From assembly GCF_017614965.1 (NCBI RefSeq), contig NZ_WVUG01000059.1, forward strand, positions 1 to 36,211: a stretch of DNA of 36,211 bases. The letters are read 5' to 3'. The DNA is from Streptomyces griseorubiginosus. Lineage in GTDB: Bacteria > Actinomycetota > Actinomycetes > Streptomycetales > Streptomycetaceae. Positions 7,842 through 16,811 of this stretch are shown one piece after another; position 1 is the stretch's first letter; every line of letters begins with the position of its first letter. The notes under the pieces are model-generated. The model made no database searches. It worked only from the letters and a program-made list of their open reading frames with translations, and was not told the DNA's origin. The translations under genes were made by a program, and so were the position numbers.

Positions 7842-10289
7842 ATGGCGGGAACCGCAGACACCTCTCAAGCCGACCAGGCGCGCGAGGCCGCCGTCGAGGC
7901 GGCGCTGGGCAAGCTGGACCTGGACGCGAAGGCCCGGCTGCTGTCCGGGCAGGACGTGTGGTCGCTGCCCGCGCTGCCGGAGATCGGGCTGAAGTCCCTC
8001 GTCATGTCCGACGGCCCGATCGGCGTGCGGGGTGTGCGCTGGAGCGCCGACGACCCCTCCATCGCCCTGCCCTCCCCGACCGCCCTCGCCGCAACCTGGG
8101 ACCCGGAGCTGGCCCGCCGCGCCGGCACGCTGCTCGCCCAGGAGGCCCGGCGCAAGGGCGTGCACGTGCTGCTCGCGCCGACCGTAAACCTCCACCGCTC
8201 CCCGCTCGGCGGACGGCACTTCGAGGCCTACAGCGAGGACCCGTACCTGACGGGACGCATCGGCGCCGGCTATGTCAGCGGCGTCCAGTCCGGCGGCGTC
8301 GGCACCACCGTCAAGCACTTCGTCGCCAACGACGCCGAGACCGACCGCTTCACCGTGAACAACCTGGTGAGCGAGCGGGCGCTGCGCGAGCTGTACCTGG
8401 CGCCCTTCGAGATCATCGTCGCCGAGGCCCGCCCCTGGGGCGTCATGACCGCCTACAACACGGTCAACGGCACGACCATGACCGAGCACGCCCGTCTGGT
8501 GAACGGCGTGCTGCGCGGCGAGTGGGGCTTCGACGGCTACAACGTCTCCGACTGGATGGCGGCCCGCTCGACGGTCGCCGCCATCGAGGGCGGCCTGGAC
8601 GTGGCCATGCCCGGCCCGCAGACCGTCTACGGCCCCGCCCTCGCCCAGGCCGTGCGGGACGGCGAGGTCGAGGAGGCCACGGTCGACGCGGCCGTCCGCA
8701 ACGTCCTGCGGCTCGCCGCCCGCGTCGGCGCCCTGGAGTCCGCCGAGCCCGCCGTGACCGAACCACCCGCGACCGTGGACGGCGAGGCGCTGGCCCGCGA
8801 GATCGCCCGCCGCTCCTTCGTCCTGGTCCGCAACGAGAACGACGCCCTGCCGCTCCGGGCCGGCACCGTCGCCCTCATCGGCGCCGCCGCCCGCGACGCC
8901 CGTGTCCTGGGCGGCGGTTCGGCCACCGTCTTCCCGGACCGGATCGTCTCCCCGCTGGACGGCCTCACCGCAGCCCTCCCCGAGGGCAGCCTCAGCTACG
9001 CCGTCGGCGCCGACCCGAACACCGAACTGGCCGTCGCCGACCGGGGCTTCGAGCTGCGCGCGGTGTGCCGGGACGCCGACGGCGAGGTCATCGGCACCCG
9101 CGGCACCCCCAGCGGCCAGATCCAGTGGATGGGCACCGACCTCCCCGAGGGCGTCACCCACGACACCCTCCACACCGTGGAGCTGACCGGCACCTTCACC
9201 CCCCGGGACTCCGGGAAGCACACCTTCGGGATCAAGGGCACCGGCTCCTTCACCCTCACCGTCGCCGGCACCACGTACTACGACGACGTCCAGCGCCCGG
9301 CCGACGACAGCGACCCCTTCGAGGCGTTCTTCGGCGCGCCCGTGCCCCGCGCCGAGGTCGAACTGACCGCGGGCGAACCGGTCGAGGTCTCGCTCCACCA
9401 TGTGATCGCGCTCCCCGAGGGGACCCCCTTCAAGGTCGTCGCCTTCGCGCTCGCCCACCAGGAGCCGCAGCGCGACCCGGACGAGCTGATCGCCGAGGCC
9501 GTCGAGGCCGCACGCGCCGCCGACACGGCCGTGGTGGTGGTCGCCACCACCGACCGTGTGGAGTCGGAGGGCTTCGACCGCAAGGACCTCGCGCTGCCCG
9601 GCCGCCAGGACGACCTGGTCCGCGCCGTCGCCGCCGCCAACCCGAACACCGTCGTGGTCGTCAACTCCGGCTCCCCCGTCGAACTGCCCTGGCGCGAGGA
9701 GGTCGCCGCCGTACTGCTGAGCTGGTTCCCGGGCCAGGAGGGCGGCGCGGCCCTCGCGGACGTCCTCACCGGCGTCCACGAGCCCGGCGGCCGGCTGCCC
9801 ACCACCTGGGGCTCCCTGGCCGACGCCCCGGTCACCCGGGTGGTCCCCGAGAACGGCGAACTGCCGTACACCGAGGACGTCTTCATCGGCTACCGCGCCT
9901 GGGAGAAGGAGGGCCGCACCCCCTCGTACCCCTTCGGCCACGGCCTCGGCTACACCGAGTGGAGCTATGAGTCGGTGCGGGTCGAGGGCGACAGCGCGGT
10001 GCGGGTCCGGGTCAGGAACACCGGCGGGCGCCCGGGACGGGAGGTCGTGCAGGTCTACCTGGCCCCGGCCGAGGCCGGCCCCGAGCGTCCGGCCCGGTAT
10101 CTGGCCGGCTTCGCGGGCGTCGAGGCCGGACCCGGCGAGAGCGCCGAGGCGGTCGTCACGCTGCCCCGCCGCGCCTTCGAGGTGTGGGACGAGGCGAGCG
10201 GCTCGTGGTCGTTTGTGAAGGGTTCGTACGAGATCCAGGTGAGCCGCTCGATCACGGACCGCCGCCTCACCGCGACGATTAACGTCTGA
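7842..10289 (+). CDS. GH3 beta-glucosidase with PA14 insert
   Basis: The 815-residue glycoside hydrolase hydrolyses terminal beta-D-glucose or similar residues from oligosaccharides. The N-terminal (beta/alpha)8 domain carries NLHRSPLGGRHFEAYSEDP (116-134), KHFVAND (158-164) and the nucleophile motif SDW with D237. A PA14-like beta-sandwich is inserted at about residues 405-540 into the alpha/beta domain, and a fibronectin III-like domain closes the protein from about 705. No signal peptide is present, so it works in the cytoplasm on imported oligosaccharides. The ATG at 7842 follows GAGGAG. It is probably controlled by the divergent TetR. A very strong terminator follows. Confidence 0.95.
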   Translation: MAGTADTSQADQAREAAVEAALGKLDLDAKARLLSGQDVWSLPALPEIGLKSLVMSDGPIGVRGVRWSADDPSIALPSPTALAATWDPELARRAGTLLAQEARRKGVHVLLAPTVNLHRSPLGGRHFEAYSEDPYLTGRIGAGYVSGVQSGGVGTTVKHFVANDAETDRFTVNNLVSERALRELYLAPFEIIVAEARPWGVMTAYNTVNGTTMTEHARLVNGVLRGEWGFDGYNVSDWMAARSTVAAIEGGLDVAMPGPQTVYGPALAQAVRDGEVEEATVDAAVRNVLRLAARVGALESAEPAVTEPPATVDGEALAREIARRSFVLVRNENDALPLRAGTVALIGAAARDARVLGGGSATVFPDRIVSPLDGLTAALPEGSLSYAVGADPNTELAVADRGFELRAVCRDADGEVIGTRGTPSGQIQWMGTDLPEGVTHDTLHTVELTGTFTPRDSGKHTFGIKGTGSFTLTVAGTTYYDDVQRPADDSDPFEAFFGAPVPRAEVELTAGEPVEVSLHHVIALPEGTPFKVVAFALAHQEPQRDPDELIAEAVEAARAADTAVVVVATTDRVESEGFDRKDLALPGRQDDLVRAVAAANPNTVVVVNSGSPVELPWREEVAAVLLSWFPGQEGGAALADVLTGVHEPGGRLPTTWGSLADAPVTRVVPENGELPYTEDVFIGYRAWEKEGRTPSYPFGHGLGYTEWSYESVRVEGDSAVRVRVRNTGGRPGREVVQVYLAPAEAGPERPARYLAGFAGVEAGPGESAEAVVTLPRRAFEVWDEASGSWSFVKGSYEIQVSRSITDRRLTATINV

Positions 10290-10313
10290 TCAGGGACAAG
10301 TCTCCCCACGGAC

Positions 10314-10349
10314 AGCCCCGGCCCGGGACCTGACACCCGGGCCGGGGCT
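10314..10349. terminator. bidirectional hairpin terminator
   Basis: A perfect 14-bp stem (AGCCCCGGCCCGGG / CCCGGGCCGGGGCT) with an 8-nt loop lies between the converging beta-glucosidase and aldose epimerase genes. Confidence 0.85.
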
Positions 10350-10360
10350 CACAGATGCGG

Positions 10361-11332
10361 TCAGCGCACCCCGAAGCCGTACGCCGTCTCCGAGCGGAAC
10401 ACCCCGCCCGGGCGCAGCACCGTGCTCGGGAAGTCCGGGCGGTTCGGCGAGTCGGGGAAGTGCTGGGTCTCCAGGGCGACGCCGTCACCCGGGGTGAAGG
10501 GCTCGGGCAGATGGTCGGCGGTGTAGAGCTGGAGGCCCGGTTCGGTGGTCGTCACGGTCAGGACGCGGCCGGACGCCGGGTCGTGCAGCTCGGCGACCTC
10601 GCGCGGGCTCTGCGTCACCCCGCCGACGAGCAAGAAGTTGTGGTCGTAGCCGGAGCCGACCTTCCGGGCCTGCCGGAAGTCGAACCGTGTGCCGGTGACG
10701 TCCGCGAGCTCACCGGTCGGGATCAGGTCGGCGTCGACCGGGGTGTAGCGGGAGGCGTCGATGCGCAGTTCGTGGCCGGACGCGCTACCGGAGCCGGCCA
10801 GGTTCCAGTACGAGTGGTTCGTCAGGTTCACGATGGTCGGCGCGTCCGTCACCGCCTCGTACCCGATCCGCAGCGAGCCGTCCGCCTCCAGCGTGTACGT
10901 CGCCGAGACCTCCAGCCGGCCCGGGAAGCCCTCCTCGCCGTGCGGGCTGACCCGGGTGAGCCGCACCCCGTGCTCCACCGGCAGGGCGTCCCACACGCGT
11001 TTGTCGAAGCCCTGCTCGCCGCCGTGCAGGGAGTTGGGCGCGTTGTTCGGCTCCAGGGCGTAGGTCACCCCGTCCAGCGGGAAGCGGGCGCCCGCGATCC
11101 GGTTGGCGTACCGGCCGATCAGGGCGCCGAAGTACGGGCCGGGGCAGCCGAGATAGCCGTCGAGGTCGGCGAACCCCAGCACCACGTTCGCCCGGTGGCC
11201 GGTGCGGTCCGGGATCTCCACCGACTGCACGATCCCGCCGTACGACAGGATCCGCACCCGCACTCCGGCCCGCTCCAGGGTCCAGCGGTGGACAGGGGTG
11301 CCGTCGGGAAGTGTGCCGAAGTGTTCGCTCAT
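10361..11332 (-). CDS. galM: aldose 1-epimerase (mutarotase)
   Basis: The 323-residue protein interconverts alpha and beta anomers of glucose or galactose, feeding anomer-specific kinases. Family motifs are present: NSLHGG with His103, the catalytic-His segment NLTNHSYWNLAG with His173, and VALETQHFPDSPN with the catalytic Glu near 288. A TTG two codons upstream is also possible, but ATG at 11332 is the normal choice. It lies 15 bp downstream of the SGNH lipoprotein gene on the same strand, so the two are probably co-transcribed, and it converges on a beta-glucosidase, a sensible partner that releases beta-glucose. Confidence 0.95.
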   Translation of the reverse strand: MSEHFGTLPDGTPVHRWTLERAGVRVRILSYGGIVQSVEIPDRTGHRANVVLGFADLDGYLGCPGPYFGALIGRYANRIAGARFPLDGVTYALEPNNAPNSLHGGEQGFDKRVWDALPVEHGVRLTRVSPHGEEGFPGRLEVSATYTLEADGSLRIGYEAVTDAPTIVNLTNHSYWNLAGSGSASGHELRIDASRYTPVDADLIPTGELADVTGTRFDFRQARKVGSGYDHNFLLVGGVTQSPREVAELHDPASGRVLTVTTTEPGLQLYTADHLPEPFTPGDGVALETQHFPDSPNRPDFPSTVLRPGGVFRSETAYGFGVR

Positions 11333-11347
11333 GAGCAAAACCCTAAG

Positions 11348-12235
11348 TCACGTGCCTGCCAGGCGTCCTTTCGCGGTGACCGTGCGGTAGGCGATCTCCG
11401 CCAGTCGGGCCTGTCCGTTCACACTGGGGTGGAACCAGTCCCAGTGGCTCAGTTGGTCGGTGCCGAACCGGTAGTCGTACACCGCGTTCTGGTCGAAGCG
11501 GCAGCGGCGGTCCTTGGCGCACACCGCCTTCAGCACCTTGTTGTAGTCCTCCACGCGCTTTTGCACGGTGTCCCGGCGCAGGGTCGCCGCCGAGTCCAGC
11601 GCGTCCGCGTCACCCAGCATCGAGGGGCAGATGCCCAGCTTCCAGATCTGCTTGCCCAGCGCGTTGGTGCGGCCCTCGGACCACAGCCGCTTCAGGTTCG
11701 GCACGCTCGCCACGTACACCTGGGTCTTCGGCAGTCGCCTGCGCAGCGAGGTCAGCGCGTCCTGGAAGCCGGCCCGGAAGTCGGCCACCGGGGTCATCGC
11801 CGACGTCGAGCCGCGGCAGGCGTCGTTGGCGCCCACCATCACCGTCACCAACTGCGGCCGCTTCACCACCGCCTGCGCGATCTGCCCGGGCAGGTCCGCC
11901 ATCCGGGCCCCGGTCACCGCGTAGTTCCAGCTCCGCTCGGCCGCCTTCGCCCTGCCCAGCAGCCGGACGGCGAGAGAGTCGACCTTGGTGTCCGTACCGG
12001 TCGCCCAGGACACCTCGGGGCAGTCCGACAACACCGTGCATGCGTCGAAACCACGGGTGATGGAGTCGCCGACGGCCGCGATGGAGCTGGGGCTGACGTC
12101 CCAGGTCGGCGTCGGGCTCGGGCGGTGCGTGGGTGCGGTCGTGTCGCCACCGACGGCGTCGCAGCCGGCGACGCCCAGAACGGCCGCCGCCGTGACGGCG
12201 GCGGCGGCCCGTGAACGGTGGCTCGGCTTCCGCAT
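11348..12235 (-). CDS. SGNH/GDSL-family hydrolase, lipoprotein
   Basis: The 295-residue protein starts with a lipoprotein signal: a basic N-terminus, an Ala/Val core and lipobox GVAGC with Cys25. The mature part has SGNH blocks: VGDSITRG with nucleophile Ser58, VGANDAC (block III, Asn137), and DWFHPS near the end with the Asp/His pair. It is probably an extracytoplasmic esterase or lipase anchored to the membrane. An ATG at 12280 would extend it by 15 residues, but ATG at 12235 with GAGGGGA about 11 nt upstream gives a normal signal peptide. The substrate is unknown. Confidence 0.92.
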   Translation of the reverse strand: MRKPSHRSRAAAAVTAAAVLGVAGCDAVGGDTTAPTHRPSPTPTWDVSPSSIAAVGDSITRGFDACTVLSDCPEVSWATGTDTKVDSLAVRLLGRAKAAERSWNYAVTGARMADLPGQIAQAVVKRPQLVTVMVGANDACRGSTSAMTPVADFRAGFQDALTSLRRRLPKTQVYVASVPNLKRLWSEGRTNALGKQIWKLGICPSMLGDADALDSAATLRRDTVQKRVEDYNKVLKAVCAKDRRCRFDQNAVYDYRFGTDQLSHWDWFHPSVNGQARLAEIAYRTVTAKGRLAGT

Positions 12236-12492
12236 CCGCTGCTGTTCCCCTCGGTCGACGTACAGGGAGCTCCCCCTCATGACAACGCGCGGGAGTTCCC
12301 GAACCCCGCAGCCTGCAACGGATCGCACCCGTACAAGCGTCCTGCCGGGTGAATGGCGGGCGTTTCGGCGCATCGGGACCGACGGTACGTCACACTCCTT
12401 GCGCCGCCGCACGGTAGCCTCGCCATCAAACGTGGCCCCGGCCACAACCGTCCGCCAGTTCGCAAGATGTCCCGCTCTGCCCGGAGGTCCCG

Positions 12493-12987
12493 GTGACGAC
12501 ACGTGGAGTTCTGTACGTGCACTCCGCGCCGCGCGCGCTGTGCCCGCACGTCGAGTGGGCCGTGGCCGGGGTGCTCGGCACACGCGTCAACCTCGACTGG
12601 ATCCGGCAGCCGGCCGCGCCGGGCACCTGGCGCTCGGAGTTCTCCTGGAAGGGCGAGGTCGGCACCGCCTCCAAGCTGGCGTCTGCGCTGCGCGGCTGGC
12701 ACCTGCTGCGCTTCGAGGTCACGGCCGAGCCCTGCCCCACCGCCGAGGGCGAGCGTTACAGCTGCACCCCGGAGCTGGGCATCTTCCACGCCGTCACCGG
12801 CATCCACGGCGACATCCTGATCCCGGAGGACCGGCTGCGCGCCGCCCTGACCCGCTCTCAGCGCGACGAGACCGACCTGGAGGCCGAGATCGCCAAGCTG
12901 CTCGGCAAGCCGTGGGACGACGAGCTGGAGCCGTTCCGGTACGCGGGCGAGGGCGCGCCCGTGCGGTGGCTCCACCAGGTGGTCTGA
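12493..12987 (+). CDS. DUF3145 domain-containing protein
   Basis: The 164-residue protein matches the actinobacterial DUF3145 family, recognisable from HSAPRALCPHVEWA and a C-terminal WLHQVV. The family has no established function. In S. coelicolor it lies beside the fatty acid synthase operon, as here. The GTG at 12493 is preceded by CGGAGG. There are no membrane segments or signal peptide. It converges on fabF across a strong hairpin. Confidence 0.92.
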   Translation: MTTRGVLYVHSAPRALCPHVEWAVAGVLGTRVNLDWIRQPAAPGTWRSEFSWKGEVGTASKLASALRGWHLLRFEVTAEPCPTAEGERYSCTPELGIFHAVTGIHGDILIPEDRLRAALTRSQRDETDLEAEIAKLLGKPWDDELEPFRYAGEGAPVRWLHQVV

Positions 12988-13012
12988 GGACCCCTGAGTC
13001 CCCGTACCGAAG

Positions 13013-13048
13013 CCGAAGGGCCCTCACCAGGCGGTGAGGGCCCTTCGG
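13013..13048. terminator. terminator for the fab operon and DUF3145 gene
   Basis: A perfect 16-bp stem (CCGAAGGGCCCTCACC / GGTGAGGGCCCTTCGG) with a 4-nt loop is followed by TT. It is the only strong hairpin between fabF and the converging DUF3145 gene. Confidence 0.9.
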
Positions 13049-13077
13049 TTGTGCGGGGGCCGGCGTACGCGCGGTTC

Positions 13078-14373
13078 TCAGACCGTCCGGAACGCCAGGA
13101 CCACGTTGTGCCCGCCGAAACCGAACGAGTCGTTCAGCGCGGCGATACGGCCCTCCACGGGCAGCTTGCGGGCCTCGCCGCGGACGACGTCGGCGTTGGC
13201 CTCCGCCTCCGGGTCGAGGTTCTCGACGTTGATGGTCGGCGGGGCGAGCCGGTGGTACAGCGCGAGGACGGTCGCGACCGTCTCCACACCGCCGGCGCCG
13301 CCCAACAGGTGCCCGGTCATCGACTTGGTCGCGGAGACCGCCATGTGGTCCGCGTCGTCGCCGAACACCTTGCGCAGGGCCTTGAGCTCGGCGATGTCAC
13401 CGGCCGGCGTCGAGGTGGCGTGCGCGTTGACGTGCACGATCTCCGCCGGGTCCAGGTCGGTGCGCTCCAGCAGGTTCTGCAGGGCGTGCGAGATGCCCCG
13501 CCCCTCCGGCTCCGGCTGCACGATGTCGTGGCTGTCGGCGGAGATGCCCTGTCCGACCGCCTCGGCGTACACCCGGGCACCGCGCGCGGCGGCGTGCTCG
13601 GCGGACTCCAGGACGATCACGCCGGCGCCCTCGCCGAGGACGAAACCGTCCCGCGCGACGTCGTAGGGGCGCGAGGCGCCCTCGGGGTTCTCGTTGTTCT
13701 TGGACATCGCCATCATGTTGCCGAACGCGGCGATGGGCAGCGGGTGGATGGCCGCCTCGGTGCCACCGGCGACGACGACGTCGGCGCGGCCCGTGCGGAT
13801 CATCTCGATGGCGTAGCCGATGGCCTCGGCGCCGGAGGCGCACGCGGAGACCGGCGTGTGCACGCCCGCCCGGGCGCCCACCAGCAGACCCACGTTGGCC
13901 GAGGGGCCGTTGGGCATCAGCATGGGCACGGTGTGCGGGGAGACACGGCGGACGCCCTTCTCCTTCAGCACGTCGTACTGGTCGAGGAGGGTCGTCACCC
14001 CGCCGATGCCGGAGGCGATGACGGCGCCGAGGCGGTCCGGGTCGACCTTCCCCGCCGCGGAACCGGCTGATGATCCAGTCTCACCGGCCTTGCCCTCGAA
14101 ACCGGCGTCCGCCCAGGCTTCCTTGGCCGCGACCAGCGCGAATTGCGCGGAGCGGTCCAGGCGTCGGGCCTGCGGGCGCGGGATGACCTCGGTCGGTTCC
14201 ACCGCGACGGGCGCGGCGATGCGGACCGCCTGGTCGGCGGCCCACTCCTGCTCCAGGGGCTTCACACCGGACTTGCCGGCGATCAGGCCCTCCCAGGTAG
14301 AGGCTGCGTCGCCACCCAGCGGTGTGGTTGCGCCGATACCGGTGACGACCACGGTGCGATTGGTCGAGCTCAC
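13078..14373 (-). CDS. fabF: beta-ketoacyl-ACP synthase II
   Basis: FabF condenses malonyl-ACP with acyl-ACP in each elongation round of type II fatty acid synthesis. The 431-residue protein has the catalytic Cys178 in SACASGAEA, His318 in VNAHATSTP, Lys350 and His355 in KSMTGHLLGGAGG, and the closing FGFGGHN. Residues 93-110 (GKAGETGSSAGSAAGK) form a flexible Gly/Ser/Ala surface insertion ahead of DPDRLG. The start is GTG at 14373 with GGAGAA upstream. It is the last gene of the fabD-fabH-acpP-fabF operon. Confidence 0.97.
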   Translation of the reverse strand: MSSTNRTVVVTGIGATTPLGGDAASTWEGLIAGKSGVKPLEQEWAADQAVRIAAPVAVEPTEVIPRPQARRLDRSAQFALVAAKEAWADAGFEGKAGETGSSAGSAAGKVDPDRLGAVIASGIGGVTTLLDQYDVLKEKGVRRVSPHTVPMLMPNGPSANVGLLVGARAGVHTPVSACASGAEAIGYAIEMIRTGRADVVVAGGTEAAIHPLPIAAFGNMMAMSKNNENPEGASRPYDVARDGFVLGEGAGVIVLESAEHAAARGARVYAEAVGQGISADSHDIVQPEPEGRGISHALQNLLERTDLDPAEIVHVNAHATSTPAGDIAELKALRKVFGDDADHMAVSATKSMTGHLLGGAGGVETVATVLALYHRLAPPTINVENLDPEAEANADVVRGEARKLPVEGRIAALNDSFGFGGHNVVLAFRTV

Positions 14374-14456
14374 GGGAATTCTTTCTCCAATTACGAGGAT
14401 TAAGCGGCGCCACCGCCGGGTGGCGGGGCCGGTTCAGCGCCCGGCCCGAGCAGGGC

Positions 14457-14705
14457 TCAGGCCTGGTGCTTGAGGATGTAGTCGGTCGCGTCGCCGACGG
14501 TCTTGAGGTTCTTGACGTCCTCGTCCGGGATCTTGACGTCGAAGCGCTCTTCGGCGGCGACGACGACCTCGACCATGGACAGCGAGTCGACGTCCAGGTC
14601 GTCGGTGAAGGACTTGTCCAGCTGGACGTCCTCAACCGGGATGCCGGCGATCTCGTTCACGATGTCGGCGAGACCGGCGACGATCTCTTCCTGAGTGGCG
14701 GCCAT
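14457..14705 (-). CDS. acpP: acyl carrier protein
   Basis: The 82-residue acidic protein carries the growing acyl chain on a phosphopantetheine arm. The attachment motif is DSL with Ser41. Length and helical pattern are typical of primary-metabolism ACP. The ATG at 14705 follows AAGGAGCG at 8 nt. It lies between fabH and fabF, the usual streptomycete order. Confidence 0.98.
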   Translation of the reverse strand: MAATQEEIVAGLADIVNEIAGIPVEDVQLDKSFTDDLDVDSLSMVEVVVAAEERFDVKIPDEDVKNLKTVGDATDYILKHQA

Positions 14706-14786
14706 GTCAGGCGCTCCTTCTATGTGATCCAGAGGGTTTGGCAGTGCTCTGCGTGCCCGGACCGTTCGTGATCCGGCACGCAGTGC

Positions 14787-15782
14787 CTAGGGGAGGGTAA
14801 CGACAGTCGCGGCGTAGACGAGACCCGCCCCGAAGCCGATGACGAGCGCGGTGTCGCCGCTCTTCGCCTCACCGGTCGCCAGAAGCCGCTCCATCGCGAG
14901 CGGAATCGAGGCGGCCGAGGTGTTGCCGGTGGTGCGTACGTCACGCGCGACCGTGACGTGCTCCGGCAGTTTCAGCGTCTTCACCATCGAGTCGATGATC
15001 CGCTCGTTGGCCTGGTGGGGAATGAAGACGTCCAGGTCGTTCGCGGTGATTCCGGCCGCGTCCAGCGCCTGCTGGGCGACCTTCGCCATCTCGAACACGG
15101 CCCAGCGGAACACCGCCTGGCCCTCCTGCGTGATCGCAGGGAACTTGCCCGTGCTGTCGTACTCGGTCCACGGCACGGTCTGCTTGATGGTCTCCGACTT
15201 GTCGCCCTCGGAGCCCCAGACGGTCGGGCCGATCGCGGGCTCGGTGGCCGGGCCCACCACGACCGCGCCCGCGCCGTCGCCGAACAGGAAGGCCGTGGCC
15301 CGGTCCTCCAGGTCGGTGAGGTCGGACAGCCGCTCCACGCCGATGACGAGGACGTACTCCGCGCTGCCCTCGACGATCATGCCCTTGGCGAGGGTCAGGC
15401 CGTAACCGAAGCCCGCGCAGCCCGCCGAGATGTCGAAGGCGGCGGCCTTGTCGGTGCCGAGCTTGTCTGCGATCTCGGTCGCCACGGCCGGCGTCTGCTT
15501 GAAGTGCGAGACCGTCGAGACGATCACGCCGCCGATCTGCTCGGCGGAGATGCCGGCGTCGGCGATCGCCTTCCCCGACGCCTCGATCGACATGGCGGCG
15601 ACGGTCTCCTCGTCGTTCGCCCAGTGCCGGGTCTGGATGCCGGAGCGCGAACGGATCCACTCGTCGGAGGAGTCGATCGTCTCGAGGATCACCTCGTTCG
15701 GCACCACACGGGTGGGACGGTAGCCGCCCACGCCGAGGATGCGCGCGTACGGGGCGCCCTTGCTGGGCTTGATCTTCGACAT
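14787..15782 (-). CDS. fabH: beta-ketoacyl-ACP synthase III
   Basis: FabH starts fatty acid synthesis by condensing an acyl-CoA primer with malonyl-ACP. In streptomycetes it accepts branched primers, which gives iso and anteiso fatty acids. The 331-residue protein has Cys122 in DISAGCAGFGYG, His256 in IPHQANERI and Asn287 in TTGNTSAAS, the full triad. The ATG at 15782 follows AAGGAG. It lies 22 bp after fabD. Confidence 0.97.
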   Translation of the reverse strand: MSKIKPSKGAPYARILGVGGYRPTRVVPNEVILETIDSSDEWIRSRSGIQTRHWANDEETVAAMSIEASGKAIADAGISAEQIGGVIVSTVSHFKQTPAVATEIADKLGTDKAAAFDISAGCAGFGYGLTLAKGMIVEGSAEYVLVIGVERLSDLTDLEDRATAFLFGDGAGAVVVGPATEPAIGPTVWGSEGDKSETIKQTVPWTEYDSTGKFPAITQEGQAVFRWAVFEMAKVAQQALDAAGITANDLDVFIPHQANERIIDSMVKTLKLPEHVTVARDVRTTGNTSAASIPLAMERLLATGEAKSGDTALVIGFGAGLVYAATVVTLP

Positions 15783-15804
15783 GTTCGTACGGCTCCTTAG
15801 GGCG

Positions 15805-16728
15805 TCAGGCTGAAGCGTGCTCGGCGATGAGCGCGCGGGCCGCGTCGAGGTCGTCGGGGGTCTTGAGCGCGAGGGTCTTCACACCCGGCAGCGCGCGCTT
15901 GGCGAGGCCGACCAGCGTGCCGCCCGGGCAGACCTCGATCAGGGCGCTGGCGCCGAGCTCCTGGAAGGTCTCCATGCACAGGTCCCAGCGGACCGGGTTG
16001 GCGACCTGGCCGACCAGCCGCTCGAGCACCTCGGCACCGGTGGCGACGGCCTGGCCGTCCCTGTTGGAGACATAGGTGACCTTCGGGTCGGCCGGGGTGA
16101 GGTCGGCGGCGGCCTTCGCCAGCGCGTCGACCGCCGGGGCCATGTGGTGCGTGTGGAACGCGCCGGCGACCTTCAGCGGGACGACCTTGCGGACACCCTC
16201 GGGCTTGTCCTCGTTCAGCGCGGCGAGCTGCTCCAGCGTGCCCGCGGCGACGATCTGGCCGGCGCCGTTGACGTTCGCCGGGGTCAGGCCCAGCTTCTCC
16301 AGGTGCGGGACGGTCACCTCGGGGTCGCCGCCGAGCAGCGCCGACATCCCGGTCTCGGTGATCGCGGCGGCGTCGGCCATGGCCAGACCCCGCTTGCGCA
16401 CGAGGGTCAGCGCGGCGGTGTCGTCGAGGACGCCGGCGAAGGAGGCGGCGGTGATCTCACCGACGGAGTGACCGGCGACGGCGTTCGGAAGAATGTCACC
16501 GAGTGCCGCGGCGGACAGGATTCCGGCGGCGACGAGGAGCGGCTGGGCCACAGCCGTGTCCCGGATCGCGTCCGCGTCGGCCTGTGTGCCGTAGTGGGCG
16601 AGGTCCAGCCCGATGGCGTCCGACCAGGCGGCGACACGGTCGGCGGCACCGGGGAGTTCGAGCCAGGGAGTCAGGAAGCCGGGCGTCTGGGCGCCCTGGC
16701 CGGGAGCGACGAGTACGAGCACTCTCAC
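15805..16728 (-). CDS. fabD: malonyl-CoA:ACP transacylase
   Basis: FabD transfers malonyl from CoA to ACP for fatty acid synthesis, and in streptomycetes probably also for polyketide ACPs. Motifs counted from GTG at 16728: APGQGAQ (8-14), nucleophile Ser88 in GHSVGE, Arg113 in RKRGLAM, and His192 in GAFHTHHM. A second GTG at 16722 gives a product starting MLVLVAPGQ, which resembles the S. coelicolor protein as I recall it, so the true start may be two codons later. It is the first gene of the operon and follows fasR by about 83 bp. Confidence 0.95.
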   Translation of the reverse strand: MRVLVLVAPGQGAQTPGFLTPWLELPGAADRVAAWSDAIGLDLAHYGTQADADAIRDTAVAQPLLVAAGILSAAALGDILPNAVAGHSVGEITAASFAGVLDDTAALTLVRKRGLAMADAAAITETGMSALLGGDPEVTVPHLEKLGLTPANVNGAGQIVAAGTLEQLAALNEDKPEGVRKVVPLKVAGAFHTHHMAPAVDALAKAAADLTPADPKVTYVSNRDGQAVATGAEVLERLVGQVANPVRWDLCMETFQELGASALIEVCPGGTLVGLAKRALPGVKTLALKTPDDLDAARALIAEHASA

Positions 16729-16740
16729 ACTCTCTCTTGA

Positions 16741-16809
16741 GGGCGGCCCGGGCCGCCCGTGGGGACAAGGACGAAGAACACGAGGGGGTTTTGTGGATCC
16801 CCGACAAAA
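16741..16809 (-). promoter_or_regulatory. fabD promoter region with candidate FasR site
   Basis: The fasR-fabD gap contains an AT-rich inverted repeat, TTTTGT (16789-16794) and ACAAAA (16804-16809), separated by 9 nt. A perfect 18-bp GC palindrome, GGGCGGCCCGGGCCGCCC, lies at 16741-16758 nearer the fabD start. FasR is known to bind the fabD promoter in S. coelicolor. Assigning it to this inverted repeat is inference. Confidence 0.5.
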
Positions 16810-16811
16810 GA

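Noticed and set aside
7752..9941. 729-residue open frame antisense to the beta-glucosidase
   Set aside because: Composition is typical of a mirror frame in high-GC DNA, and the plus strand has clear GH3 motifs.
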